A DNA stretch of 10,006 nt, from assembly GCA_937959375.1 (NCBI GenBank), contig CALGLS010000113.1, positions 1 through 10,006 on the forward strand, written 5' to 3'. Below the pieces are notes generated by a model that was given only the letters and a program-made list of their open reading frames with translations, ran no database searches and was not told where the DNA came from. Position numbers and translations under genes: made by a program. Shown piece by piece: positions 1 to 7,027 of this stretch. The DNA is from an uncultured Saprospiraceae bacterium. GTDB taxonomy: Bacteria > Bacteroidota > Bacteroidia > Chitinophagales > Saprospiraceae. Position 1 is the stretch's first letter; every line of letters begins with the position of its first letter.

Positions 1-923
1 TTATAAGTATTATTCACTTCAACCAATTGCGGATCAGAAGGAGAACATTTTGCCCAATTCAATTTACCTCTGATAGAACGCACAACATCGCAATCGCTTT
101 TATTCCCTTCGTATTCTGAGAAGTATTTGTTTTTGAAGTATTCACAATCATAAAACCCTTCCATACCTTCCAATTGTTCTAAACGAGCGGGTGCATAACC
201 TTCTACCACATCCCAACCAGCGGACTTCCATTTAGGATCATTCGTTGTTTTGTACTTCTTGGTAGCTTCTCCGATTGCTTCAATTATTTTTCCAGTATAG
301 CGCTGTGCTTCTGCCATTTGGATTTTCTCTTCCAACAATCTATTTACCAATAGAGAAGTAAAAGGATTGATTACATAAGCTGGTGAATCTTTTCCTTTCA
401 AATCAACTACATCTTTAAATAACTGGAAAACTTCCTCTTCATCTCCTGTACCTGGATAAGTATAAAACAGGTCGTAAGCTTTCAAACTTTTATACATAGA
501 TGCTTTGGCAGGAAAACACTCCAAACCTTGGTCATACAAGGAAATAATTTCTTTGATATAAGTTTCTTTCTTTGCCTCGTCTTTTTCTGTTTCGAGCAAA
601 CCTTTGTAGATTTTCACACCATCCGTATATTGATAGTCCCGCTTTCCATCTGCTGCAGGTGCCTTATCAAAAACCTTTCTCCAGTAAGTGTACGCACTTG
701 CGTAATTTTTTTGTTCTAGTTCTTGGCGATACAATACGTGGTTTTCCATTGCTTCTGATTGAAATGGTTTGCCACTCCAAGTTTTGCAGTTACCTTCATC
801 AACAAGCTCTATCGTACCCTCTACTTTAGGAGTTTCAACGGTAGTCTTTTCCCCTGTTTTTGGCGTACAGCCAATAACAAACAAGGCGATCACTAGAATA
901 CTTAAAAAATAATTCGTCTTCAT
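1..923 (-). CDS. TPR-type lipoprotein, paralog of the neighbouring gene (3' end outside window)
   Basis: This open frame runs without a stop from ATG at 923 to the left edge, giving 307 visible residues. The N-terminus (MKTNYFLSILVIALFVIGC) is a lipoprotein signal with lipobox VIGC and acceptor Cys19, so the protein is probably lipid-anchored in the cell envelope. It is clearly homologous to the protein encoded at 1129-2529. Residues 84-109 (APAADGK...DGVKIYKG) match 66-91 of that protein (APAANGK...DGRKIYKD), both continue with DEAKK and SLYD motifs, and both carry a DCEYFK motif (259-264 here, 238-243 there). The C-terminal TPR part seen in the neighbour would lie outside the window. Function is unknown; a scaffolding role is only an inference from the fold. 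A terminator hairpin ends 43 nt upstream of the ATG, so transcription is probably separate from the purH-coaX cluster. Confidence 0.88.
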   Translation of the reverse strand, partial: MKTNYFLSILVIALFVIGCTPKTGEKTTVETPKVEGTIELVDEGNCKTWSGKPFQSEAMENHVLYRQELEQKNYASAYTYWRKVFDKAPAADGKRDYQYTDGVKIYKGLLETEKDEAKKETYIKEIISLYDQGLECFPAKASMYKSLKAYDLFYTYPGTGDEEEVFQLFKDVVDLKGKDSPAYVINPFTSLLVNRLLEEKIQMAEAQRYTGKIIEAIGEATKKYKTTNDPKWKSAGWDVVEGYAPARLEQLEGMEGFYDCEYFKNKYFSEYEGNKSDCDVVRSIRGKLNWAKCSPSDPQLVEVNNTY

Positions 924-960
924 ATTTGTGAGTTTGATACTAAGAAATTTATTAATGCTC

Positions 961-968
961 CAAAAATA
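961..968 (-). promoter_or_regulatory. Possible -7 box for the lipoprotein gene
   Basis: On the minus strand these bases read TATTTTTG, a full match to the Bacteroidota -7 consensus TAnnTTTG, 37 nt before the lipoprotein ATG. No TTG or TTTG -33 element sits at the usual distance, because that position falls inside the terminator hairpin. The same bases also form part of the T-rich tail of that terminator, so the match may be accidental. Confidence 0.25.
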
Positions 969-1005
969 CAAAAGAGCTTCGTCTTTTTCTTAAGACGAAG
1001 CTCTT
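967..1005 (-). terminator. Rho-independent terminator after the TPR gene
   Basis: Positions 972-985 and 992-1005 form a perfect 14-bp inverted repeat (AAGAGCTTCGTCTT and its complement) with a 6-nt loop. Read on the minus strand, the stem is followed by TTTTGTATTTTTG, a T-rich tail. The plus-strand side lacks a T run, so it should act mainly on leftward transcription. It lies 123 nt beyond the stop codon of the TPR gene and just before the paralogous lipoprotein gene, so it should separate the two transcripts. Confidence 0.85.
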
Positions 1006-1035
1006 CTATTAAAAAGTTATAATATAATGTTAAAT

Positions 1036-1123
1036 AAGTGGGAGTTGGAAGTTTCCTTCTAACGTAAACCTAACACGGAGCTCCGCGTAAGATGACACTT
1101 CCCACCTCCATCTTCCTACTTCC
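1036..1123. repeat. Imperfect palindromic repeat between the two TPR-type genes
   Basis: The region folds back on itself around the perfect palindrome CGGAGCTCCG at 1076-1085. The left arm starts with a GGGAGTTGGAAG block near 1040-1051. The right arm ends with the complementary-type block CTTCCCACCTCC at 1099-1110. The left arm carries about 11 extra bases, so pairing is imperfect. On the minus strand the purine-rich end (1123 to 1097) begins 5 nt after the TAA of the TPR gene. It matches a purine-rich block at 9646-9672 at 19 of 27 positions without gaps. This looks like a dispersed intergenic repeat rather than a coding remnant. Confidence 0.6.
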
Positions 1124-1128
1124 AGCTT

Positions 1129-2529
1129 TTACTTAAACTTCACGGTAACCGAACCACCGATCCAGCAGCCTACACTCTGACGATCACCTTCTTTTACCTT
1201 TCTCATGAAACCTTCCTGCTTTGCAGGACGTGCATCAAGGTAACGGCCAATCTTCTTATTCGCATCACCAGCTACTGATGAATCAACTGATTTTGCTTTT
1301 TGGTACATTTCGATTGCAGCTAGTACAGCCATACGATTATTCCAATCATCACCACAACGACTAGCAGAAGTTGCGTATAAATCAGCGATCAACATATAAG
1401 GGTTACCCCATCCTGGACGCATTTTCGCAGCTTCTAGTGCATTGCTTCTTGCTTTGCTGTATTGCTTCAATTTACGACCTTGGATAGAAGCGATTGAGAA
1501 TTTGTATCCTGCCTTCTTTGAAGGATCTGTTTCTTGGCTCAATGCCTCGTTGTATTTTGCAATAGCTCCATTGTAGTCGCCTGCATCGTACATTTTCTTA
1601 GCTAAGATATTTGGGTTATTTGCTTCGAATTCACTCTTTCTCTTTGCGTTTTCAGCAGCAGCATATTGTGACCACTTACCTTCTAGTTCTTGCATAAAGC
1701 TATCAGACTCTTGACAACCTTGACGCTTTAAGGTACGGATCAGACTTTCCAAAACTGCAGGATCGTTAGGAGCTGCATCATATTCAGGACGTAGCTTAGC
1801 CTTGAAGTATTCACAATCAAAAATGTTGTTTTCAATTTTTGAGAACGTTTGATTCATTGCTTTCTTTGCTGCAGTAAAACGTTCAGCTACCGGCGCATTG
1901 TTAGCGATGTTGTGATCTGCAACGGCATTAAGTTGTTCGTAAGCTGCACGAGCTTCTTCCTTTGTTACTTTTTGATTTGTAAACAAGTTAACAACCACAC
2001 CTGCGTAAGGATCTAGTAAAATATCTTCTACATTATTTCCACCTTTTTCAAAAGCAGATTTCAAAACAGCAAGTGTTTGCTCATAAGGAGCATCACCTAA
2101 GTATTGAGAGTAGTAGTAATACATGTCATATGCTTTACGACCAGCCAAGAATACATCCTGCCCTTTTTGACCGTAGCAGTTTGCTTGACCATCGTAAAGA
2201 GACATAATCTTCTCTACGTATTCTTTTTTCTTAGCCTCATCTGTTTCGTTTTTGAAAAGATCTTTGTAGATTTTTCTTCCATCCGAAAATTGAAGGTGAT
2301 TCTTTCCGTTTGCAGCAGGAGCGATTTCGAAAGCTATTTTCCAGTTTTCTAAAGCGCCAGCAAAATCGTTTGCTTTAACTGCATCACGATAAATATTGTG
2401 GGCTACCTTACCGTCATCTCCTTTTGGAGAATCAGCGAAAGTACCGCACTGGGCATTCATGGTATAGCTCATCGCTACTACCGCAAATAAGATTAATGTC
2501 GATTTGATTAATTGCATCTTGTTCTTCAT
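1129..2529 (-). CDS. Secreted tetratricopeptide-repeat (TPR) protein
   Basis: This is a 466-residue protein with an export signal (MKNKMQLIKSTLILFAVVAM..., cleavage probably near A26-Q27), so it is likely periplasmic or envelope-associated. Residues 27-300 share the conserved blocks of the paralog at 1-923. The C-terminal part, about 305-420, is helical and TPR-like (AKKMYDAGDYNGAIAKYNEAL, then a second repeat-like stretch and an AIEMYQKAKSVD helix). The protein ends in GCWIGGSVTVKFK, a terminal motif I recognise from Bacteroidota TPR proteins. I chose the ATG at 2529 because it gives a clean signal peptide and starts 4 nt after the upstream gene's stop. A longer frame from 2571 would overlap that gene by 38 bp and bury the signal. 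The ligand or partner is unknown. The position after coaX and a beta-barrel protein suggests an envelope role. Confidence 0.88.
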   Translation of the reverse strand: MKNKMQLIKSTLILFAVVAMSYTMNAQCGTFADSPKGDDGKVAHNIYRDAVKANDFAGALENWKIAFEIAPAANGKNHLQFSDGRKIYKDLFKNETDEAKKKEYVEKIMSLYDGQANCYGQKGQDVFLAGRKAYDMYYYYSQYLGDAPYEQTLAVLKSAFEKGGNNVEDILLDPYAGVVVNLFTNQKVTKEEARAAYEQLNAVADHNIANNAPVAERFTAAKKAMNQTFSKIENNIFDCEYFKAKLRPEYDAAPNDPAVLESLIRTLKRQGCQESDSFMQELEGKWSQYAAAENAKRKSEFEANNPNILAKKMYDAGDYNGAIAKYNEALSQETDPSKKAGYKFSIASIQGRKLKQYSKARSNALEAAKMRPGWGNPYMLIADLYATSASRCGDDWNNRMAVLAAIEMYQKAKSVDSSVAGDANKKIGRYLDARPAKQEGFMRKVKEGDRQSVGCWIGGSVTVKFK

Positions 2530-2533
2530 GGTA

Positions 2534-3913
2534 TTAATTAAATTTTCGTTTTTTAAACCAATTTTTATCATTAAAAGTAATTCCTAAAGTGAGTTTTCCG
2601 TAGGTATCTTTGAGGTTGCCTTCTCCTCCATCCAAAGTTCCTAATTCTAGGGCAAAGTTTAGAAAAGAGTTATCTCCTCCCTTCCTAATAACGGGTAAAC
2701 CTAGTCCAACTGTTATACCATAGTTAGTTAAAGATTTGTTATCTCCTAGGGTAAGACGGGGATCTTTGGAGTAAAAACCTCCGATTCGGTAGCGAATTTT
2801 GTTGAGATAGTTCTTTACGTACGATGGAGAGTTATCTGGAAGAAGCTCTGCTCCCACAGCAATTCGGTAAGAGTTTTGGAATCTTTCTTCAGGTCTAGCA
2901 CCGTTTTCAAAGTTGCTCCAAGCAGCTGTAGAGTAGTCCAATCCAAATCGCCACTGGGTGTTTCTACCATCAGCAGTACGGTTTACGAATTGATACATAA
3001 CACCTATTCCAAATTCAGCTGGAAGCTTAGCGCTAAAGGTTGAATCTGTAAAAGTCCCTCCAAAGATAGTATCACTAGTATTGTAGGAAGGACTCAGACG
3101 TTGAGTCAGACGATCAGTTTTGATATCAATATTGTGGTTCGAATGCCCATAAGCACCTAATGTCAATTGGGGCAGGTTTCGTACTCTTTCCTCCTCTTCT
3201 CCTTTTTTGCGGAAAATGTGGTGGTATTGTGCTCCAAAGTTCCAAATAAAACCACTAACGTTAGAAGATTCTGTAAAAACATCAATATAAGGTTCTTCTA
3301 GATTTGTAAATCCTACGCTTCTATCATTATTAAAGGTTCCAAAAATAAACCCAAGGTTAGCACCTAAAGCGAAGTTTTTGTAACGGACACCATTCCCCCA
3401 AAGGATTTGGTAGGTTCCACCAGTACCACGATAATTATAGTTGATGGTATCAATTTGGGGATGCACGTCTATGGCATCAACATCATAACCTACCAAGCTG
3501 TATGGTCTCAGGTCAAAGCCCATTCCCCAAAAGATTGGTGATTTGTCTCGATCTAAAATTCTGCTTTCTGTATTTTTCATTGGGAAACCCAAACTTAGGT
3601 AGGCAAGATTACCACTCCATCCTTTTTGAACGTCATCACCTGATTCTAATCTTCCATAACGAGCATTCAGTCCTACTTCAAAAGAAGTTACTTGTAAGAA
3701 GCTAAGGGAAGCAGGGTTGCGAAAGTTAAGGTGAAAAGGATCGTGAAATGCGGAAGAAATATCAGCCATTCCGTTGATTGATCCAAAGTTTTTATTTGTC
3801 AAATCTCCGATTCCAATTCTGGAGTAAGGTGAATTGATTTTTGGTTGAGCAAAACTCCAAGTAGCTCCCATCATCAAACAAATAAATAAAACAACTGTAT
3901 TTTTATACGGCAT
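2534..3913 (-). CDS. Outer-membrane beta-barrel protein, FadL/OmpP1-like
   Basis: The 459-residue product begins with a signal peptide (MPYKNTVVLFICLMMGATWSFA, cleavage before Q23). The mature N-terminus INSPYSRIGIGDL is characteristic of a Bacteroidota outer-membrane family usually described as FadL/OmpP1-like or hypothetical. The rest is rich in alternating hydrophobic and aromatic strands (FEVGLNARYG, GNLAYLSLGF, WGMGFDLRPYS, NFALGANLGFIFG, YGITVGLGLP). It ends with a strand plus a basic tail (KLTLGITFNDKNWFKKRKFN), as expected for a barrel. Its ATG lies inside the last codons of coaX (11-bp overlap) and its stop is 4 nt before the TPR gene, which implies co-transcription and probably coupled translation. 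A hydrophobic-compound channel is possible from the family resemblance, but the substrate cannot be read from the sequence. Confidence 0.85.
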   Translation of the reverse strand: MPYKNTVVLFICLMMGATWSFAQPKINSPYSRIGIGDLTNKNFGSINGMADISSAFHDPFHLNFRNPASLSFLQVTSFEVGLNARYGRLESGDDVQKGWSGNLAYLSLGFPMKNTESRILDRDKSPIFWGMGFDLRPYSLVGYDVDAIDVHPQIDTINYNYRGTGGTYQILWGNGVRYKNFALGANLGFIFGTFNNDRSVGFTNLEEPYIDVFTESSNVSGFIWNFGAQYHHIFRKKGEEEERVRNLPQLTLGAYGHSNHNIDIKTDRLTQRLSPSYNTSDTIFGGTFTDSTFSAKLPAEFGIGVMYQFVNRTADGRNTQWRFGLDYSTAAWSNFENGARPEERFQNSYRIAVGAELLPDNSPSYVKNYLNKIRYRIGGFYSKDPRLTLGDNKSLTNYGITVGLGLPVIRKGGDNSFLNFALELGTLDGGEGNLKDTYGKLTLGITFNDKNWFKKRKFN

Positions 3914-4628
3914 TATGGCTCAGTATTTTGTTTAGTCCAATAAGGACTAAGTTTTGATTTACAAATATCTTAGTTTTCAGTCTATTCTCAAAAAAATTAG
4001 CATCTCCTCCTGTTATTATTACTTTCAAAGGACTAAATTCTTTTCGATAAGCTTTGATAAAACCTTCCATTTCGAGGACGGTACCAAGTGCTCCTCCCGT
4101 TTGAAGGGCAGAGGTGGTGGTATTTCCTATCAAAGATTTATAATTCATCTGCTTCACCTCAGGCAATTTCGCTGTAAAGTGATGCATTGCTTTAAATCGC
4201 ATTCTTACTCCAGGGGCTATATTACCACCAAGGTAATCTCCTTCTTTAGTAATGATGTCATAGGTTATGCAAGTACCTGCATCAATTACTAGACAATTCT
4301 TTCGGGGGTACAGATGATGCGCCCCTACTGCGCCTGCCAAGCGGTCTTTACCGAGTGTTTTAGGCGTCTTATAACAATTTTTTATGGGCAATGGGGTCTT
4401 GGCATTCAGATAAAGTAACTGGTAGTCTTTTTTCAAAAACCGTTCGATCACTGGTGAAAGACCGGCTGTTGAGGAAACTGCTACCTGATTGACTTTGTAT
4501 TTGACTAACAATGCTTTTAAACGTTTAAGATCTAATTCTTTCCAAATCAGCTTTTTCTGTATTTGGAATTTTTCAAAAACGCCCATTTTTACACGGGTGT
4601 TGCCAATATCAATGATCAGATTCACCAT
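3903..4628 (-). CDS. coaX: Type III pantothenate kinase
   Basis: CoaX phosphorylates pantothenate to 4'-phosphopantothenate with ATP, the first step of CoA synthesis, in the cytoplasm. The 241-residue length is normal. The ASKHA-fold signatures are present: phosphate-1 motif DIGNTRVK (7-14), GKDRLAGA (93-100) in the pantothenate-binding region, IDAGTCITYD (115-124, usually DxGTATT), GGNIAPGVRMR (134-144), and the C-terminal ITGGDA (205-210). The start at 4628 puts the first conserved Asp at residue 7, as usual. An upstream in-frame Met at 4679 would add 17 residues with no family match. The gene lies 58 nt after purH, with no terminator between them, and overlaps the following outer-membrane gene by 11 bp. 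I see no separate promoter, so read-through from purH is likely. Confidence 0.95.
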   Translation of the reverse strand: MVNLIIDIGNTRVKMGVFEKFQIQKKLIWKELDLKRLKALLVKYKVNQVAVSSTAGLSPVIERFLKKDYQLLYLNAKTPLPIKNCYKTPKTLGKDRLAGAVGAHHLYPRKNCLVIDAGTCITYDIITKEGDYLGGNIAPGVRMRFKAMHHFTAKLPEVKQMNYKSLIGNTTTSALQTGGALGTVLEMEGFIKAYRKEFSPLKVIITGGDANFFENRLKTKIFVNQNLVLIGLNKILSHNAV

Positions 4629-4686
4629 TACCTTATTATAACTTAGATGCATTTTGAACGCACTATGGCGTCTATGCATTTCAATT

Positions 4687-6216
4687 TTAGTGCTTAAAAT
4701 GTCTTGCCCCTGTCATCACCATTGGCAAATCATTGTTGTCACAATAGTCAATACTCAATTGATCCTTAATAGAACCACCAGGTTGAACAACCGCCTTTAT
4801 TCCTGCCTCATCTGCAATTTGTACACAATCTGGGAACGGGAAGAAAGCATCCGAAGCCATCACTGCCCCTTTCACATCAAAGTTGAAGCTTTTTGCTTTA
4901 TGAATCGCTTGCTTGAGTGCGTCAACCCTTGACGTTTGTCCGCAGCCCATTCCAATCAATTGGTTATTTTTAATTAGTACAATTGTATTTGACTTTAGGT
5001 GCTTCACACATTTGTTCGCAAACAAAAGATCTGATATCTGTTCTTTTGTTGGTGCGGTGCGTGTTACGACCTTAAAATCATCTGCCCCTTCCATTTTCAA
5101 ATCTGTATCTTGCTCTACTACTCCATTTAACAAACTCTTGAAGCTACGCTTATTCACATGAAAATCTTTGATGCGCAGCAATACACGTTTTGGTTTTTTA
5201 GTCAATAGGTCGATCGCCTCTTGTGTAAATCCAGGAGCGATAACAACTTCATAAAAGAGTTTATTAATTTCTTCGGCTGTAGCCAAATCTAGTTCAGTGT
5301 TACAAATTAGGATGCCTCCAAAAGCAGAAACATTATCACCCGCGAGCGCATCTTTCCAAGCTTCCAACAAAGTTGGTCGAGTGGCAATACCACAGGCATT
5401 GGTGTGTTTTAATACGGCAAAAGTTGGGTCATCGTTTTTGAACTCAGCCATTAAATTAACCGCTGCGTCGATATCCACTAGATTGTTGTATGAAATTGAT
5501 TTTCCACTAATCTTTTCGAACATTGCTCCAAAGTCACCATAAAAAACACCTTGTTGATGTGGGTTTTCGCCATAGCGTAATACCTCTGCTTTGTGGATAC
5601 TGTGTTTAAAGGCTAGATCTTCTGAACCACGATTAAAATAATTATAAATCGCTGTATCGTAATTCGAAGAAGTTTTGAATGCTCTTCTAGCTAACTCCTT
5701 ACGGTCAGCGATGTCCGTGTTTCCGTCCTTAGATTTTAAAAGATCTAGGATGAATTCGTAAGAATCTTTTGATGCTACACAGGCAACATCTTTATAGTTT
5801 TTAGCGGCAGCTCTAATCAAAGCGATACCTCCGATATCTATTTTTTCGATAATCGTGTTCTCATCATTGGTCTCAGCTACTGTCTTTTCGAAAGGATATA
5901 GATCAACAATCGCCAGGTCTATTTCAGGAATATCGTATTCGGCTAGTTGTGCCAAATGTCCTTCTTCACGGCGGGCTAGTAGGCCACCGAAGACTTTGGG
6001 ATGTAACGTTTTGACCCTTCCGTCCAATATTGATGGGTATGAAGTCAGGGTTTCAACCGCTTCAATAGGGGCATTTAGTTGATTTTCAATGAATTTCTGA
6101 GTTCCACCAGTTGAATAAATGGTGACACCTAGACGGCTTAATTCATCAATAATTGGTTCTAAACCTTCTTTTGAGAAAACAGAAATTAGTGCGGACTTAA
6201 TTTTTTTTGAAGACAT
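4687..6216 (-). CDS. purH: Bifunctional AICAR transformylase / IMP cyclohydrolase
   Basis: PurH carries out the last two steps of de novo purine synthesis: formylation of AICAR with 10-formyl-THF, then ring closure to IMP. The 509-residue length is typical. The N-terminal cyclohydrolase (MGS-like) domain, about 1-200, shows ISVFSKEGL (11-19), STGG (35-38), DGRVKTLHPK (65-74) and DLYPFEKT (105-112). The transformylase domain begins near RYGENPHQ (214-221). It includes SYNNLVDIDAA (242-252), the catalytic KHTNACG pair K270-H271, SAFGG, and a C-terminal SDAFFPFPD...QPGGSIKD...TGARHFKH run. The start is set at 6216 (MSSKKIKSALISVFSKEG). A longer in-frame extension to 6288 has no family match and would include the promoter at 6245-6276. 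It is the first gene of the leftward cluster. Confidence 0.97.
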   Translation of the reverse strand: MSSKKIKSALISVFSKEGLEPIIDELSRLGVTIYSTGGTQKFIENQLNAPIEAVETLTSYPSILDGRVKTLHPKVFGGLLARREEGHLAQLAEYDIPEIDLAIVDLYPFEKTVAETNDENTIIEKIDIGGIALIRAAAKNYKDVACVASKDSYEFILDLLKSKDGNTDIADRKELARRAFKTSSNYDTAIYNYFNRGSEDLAFKHSIHKAEVLRYGENPHQQGVFYGDFGAMFEKISGKSISYNNLVDIDAAVNLMAEFKNDDPTFAVLKHTNACGIATRPTLLEAWKDALAGDNVSAFGGILICNTELDLATAEEINKLFYEVVIAPGFTQEAIDLLTKKPKRVLLRIKDFHVNKRSFKSLLNGVVEQDTDLKMEGADDFKVVTRTAPTKEQISDLLFANKCVKHLKSNTIVLIKNNQLIGMGCGQTSRVDALKQAIHKAKSFNFDVKGAVMASDAFFPFPDCVQIADEAGIKAVVQPGGSIKDQLSIDYCDNNDLPMVMTGARHFKH

Positions 6217-6244
6217 AGTTGTTTGTTCAAGCTGAAAAGATGCG

Positions 6245-6276
6245 CAAAGGTAAGGATTAATAAGGAAGTTGTTAAA
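6245..6276 (-). promoter_or_regulatory. Bacteroidota-type promoter of purH
   Basis: On the minus strand a -33-like TTTA (6276-6273) is followed by 20 nt and then TACCTTTG (6252-6245). The latter matches the -7 consensus TAnnTTTG exactly, and the spacing is right for the housekeeping sigma factor of this phylum; only the last base of TTTG differs. Transcription would start about 20-25 nt before the purH ATG at 6216. This argues against the longer purH reading frame. Confidence 0.65.
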
Positions 6277-6408
6277 TTTCCTGACCAAGTAAGTGCTTAA
6301 ACAAATTCAAAAACAGAAACCTGACTTAAGCAGGAAAAGCGGTTCTTAAATCGGATGAATCCCTCTTAAATTTGAGAAAACGGAAACAAACGAAATATAA
6401 AGCCATAT

Positions 6409-6436
6409 CAGGAGGCAGAGCTATTTTTGCCTCCTG
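6409..6436 (+). promoter_or_regulatory. Hairpin in the leader of the CarboxypepD_reg-like gene, overlapping a -7-like box
   Basis: CAGGAGGCA (6409-6417) and TGCCTCCTG (6428-6436) form a perfect 9-bp stem with a 10-nt loop, ending 17 nt before the ATG at 6454. The left arm holds AGGAGG, a strong Shine-Dalgarno match, but 38 nt from the ATG and therefore not placed to serve it. The bases TATTTTTG at 6422-6429 also fit the -7 consensus TAnnTTTG, without an obvious -33 partner. The site could be a leader hairpin (attenuation), a terminator for an unseen transcript, or a promoter; the sequence alone does not decide. Confidence 0.4.
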
Positions 6437-6453
6437 CTTTTAAAATCTTTTAT

Positions 6454-6900
6454 ATGAGACAAATATTAATTTTACTCGCGGTCTGTATATCAGGCGCTCT
6501 ATCGGCACAATCGACATCTTTAGCTGGAAAAATAACAGATAGAGAAACAGGTGAAGAGCTCATTGGCGGCAATGTCACCTTGTACTTGAATGGGGTGCTT
6601 GCTACAGGGGCTGCAACCGACTTTACTGGTAACTATTCTATTAATGTGGATCCGGGAACCTATGATGTTGAGGTATCTTATATTGGATATTCTCCTCAGC
6701 GAATAACAGGTGTTACGATTAGATCGGGGCAAGCGAATCGCCTTGATCTTCAATTGGGGAGTGGAGGAGGAAGAATATACACCACTTATCTTCCTGCCAA
6801 CTATTTTCAAATGAAGTACGAGTCTTTAAGTATTGAAGAAGAAGAAAATTTAAATCGAGAAGAACTGTTTAATGAGGCAGAATGCGATAAATCAAGATAG
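6454..6900 (+). CDS. Small secreted protein with a CarboxypepD_reg-like domain
   Basis: The 148-residue protein starts with a signal peptide (MRQILILLAVCISGALSAQ, cleavage near residue 18-19). Residues 20-102 form a typical carboxypeptidase-regulatory-like (CarboxypepD_reg, Ig-like beta-sandwich) domain: LAGKITDRETGEELIGGNVTL, then GNYSINVDPGTYDVEVSYIGY and a final RLDLQL strand. In Bacteroidota this domain normally heads TonB-dependent receptors or surface proteins. Here it stands alone, followed by a Gly-rich break (103-106) and an acidic tail with EEEEN and EECD-like runs to residue 148. No plug or barrel follows, and the next gene is on the other strand. It could be a genuine small secreted protein or the relic of a longer one. 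ATG 6454 is preferred over an upstream TTG at 6427 because it opens directly into the signal peptide. Confidence 0.82.
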   Translation: MRQILILLAVCISGALSAQSTSLAGKITDRETGEELIGGNVTLYLNGVLATGAATDFTGNYSINVDPGTYDVEVSYIGYSPQRITGVTIRSGQANRLDLQLGSGGGRIYTTYLPANYFQMKYESLSIEEEENLNREELFNEAECDKSR

Positions 6901-6952
6901 CTTGTAAGGACTCTTCTTTCAAAGGAACTTCAACAATCGAATCTGTAAACAT

Positions 6953-6989
6953 AAAAATGCCTGCGAAGTACTATTTCGCAGGCATTTTT
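6953..6989. terminator. Bidirectional terminator between convergent genes
   Basis: A perfect 15-bp inverted repeat (6953-6967 and 6975-6989, core ATGCCTGCGAA) encloses a 7-nt loop. The stem begins with AAAAA and ends with TTTTT, so it offers a U-run in both directions. It ends transcription of the CarboxypepD_reg-like gene (52 nt after its stop) and of tdk (38 nt after its stop). Confidence 0.92.
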
Positions 6990-7027
6990 AATTTTTGAAA
7001 GTAAGGTATGTTCGTAGAGCCTAGCTT

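Noticed and set aside
528..829. Plus-strand open frames inside the lipoprotein gene
   Set aside because: They are antisense to a clearly homologous protein-coding frame and their products (Phe- and Cys-rich) match nothing.
2530..2571. Longer start of the TPR gene, overlapping the barrel gene
   Set aside because: It would place 14 polar residues before the signal peptide; ATG 2529 gives a normal signal and a 4-nt intergenic gap.
4629..4679. N-terminal extension of coaX
   Set aside because: The conserved DIGNT motif already lies at residues 7-11 from the ATG at 4628, and the extension is not family-like.
6217..6288. N-terminal extension of purH
   Set aside because: The extra 24 residues have no family match, and the segment contains the purH promoter with an exact TAnnTTTG box.
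6320..6334. Small palindrome CCTGACTTAAGCAGG as an operator
   Set aside because: It is imperfect, short and single copy; no regulator with such a site can be named.
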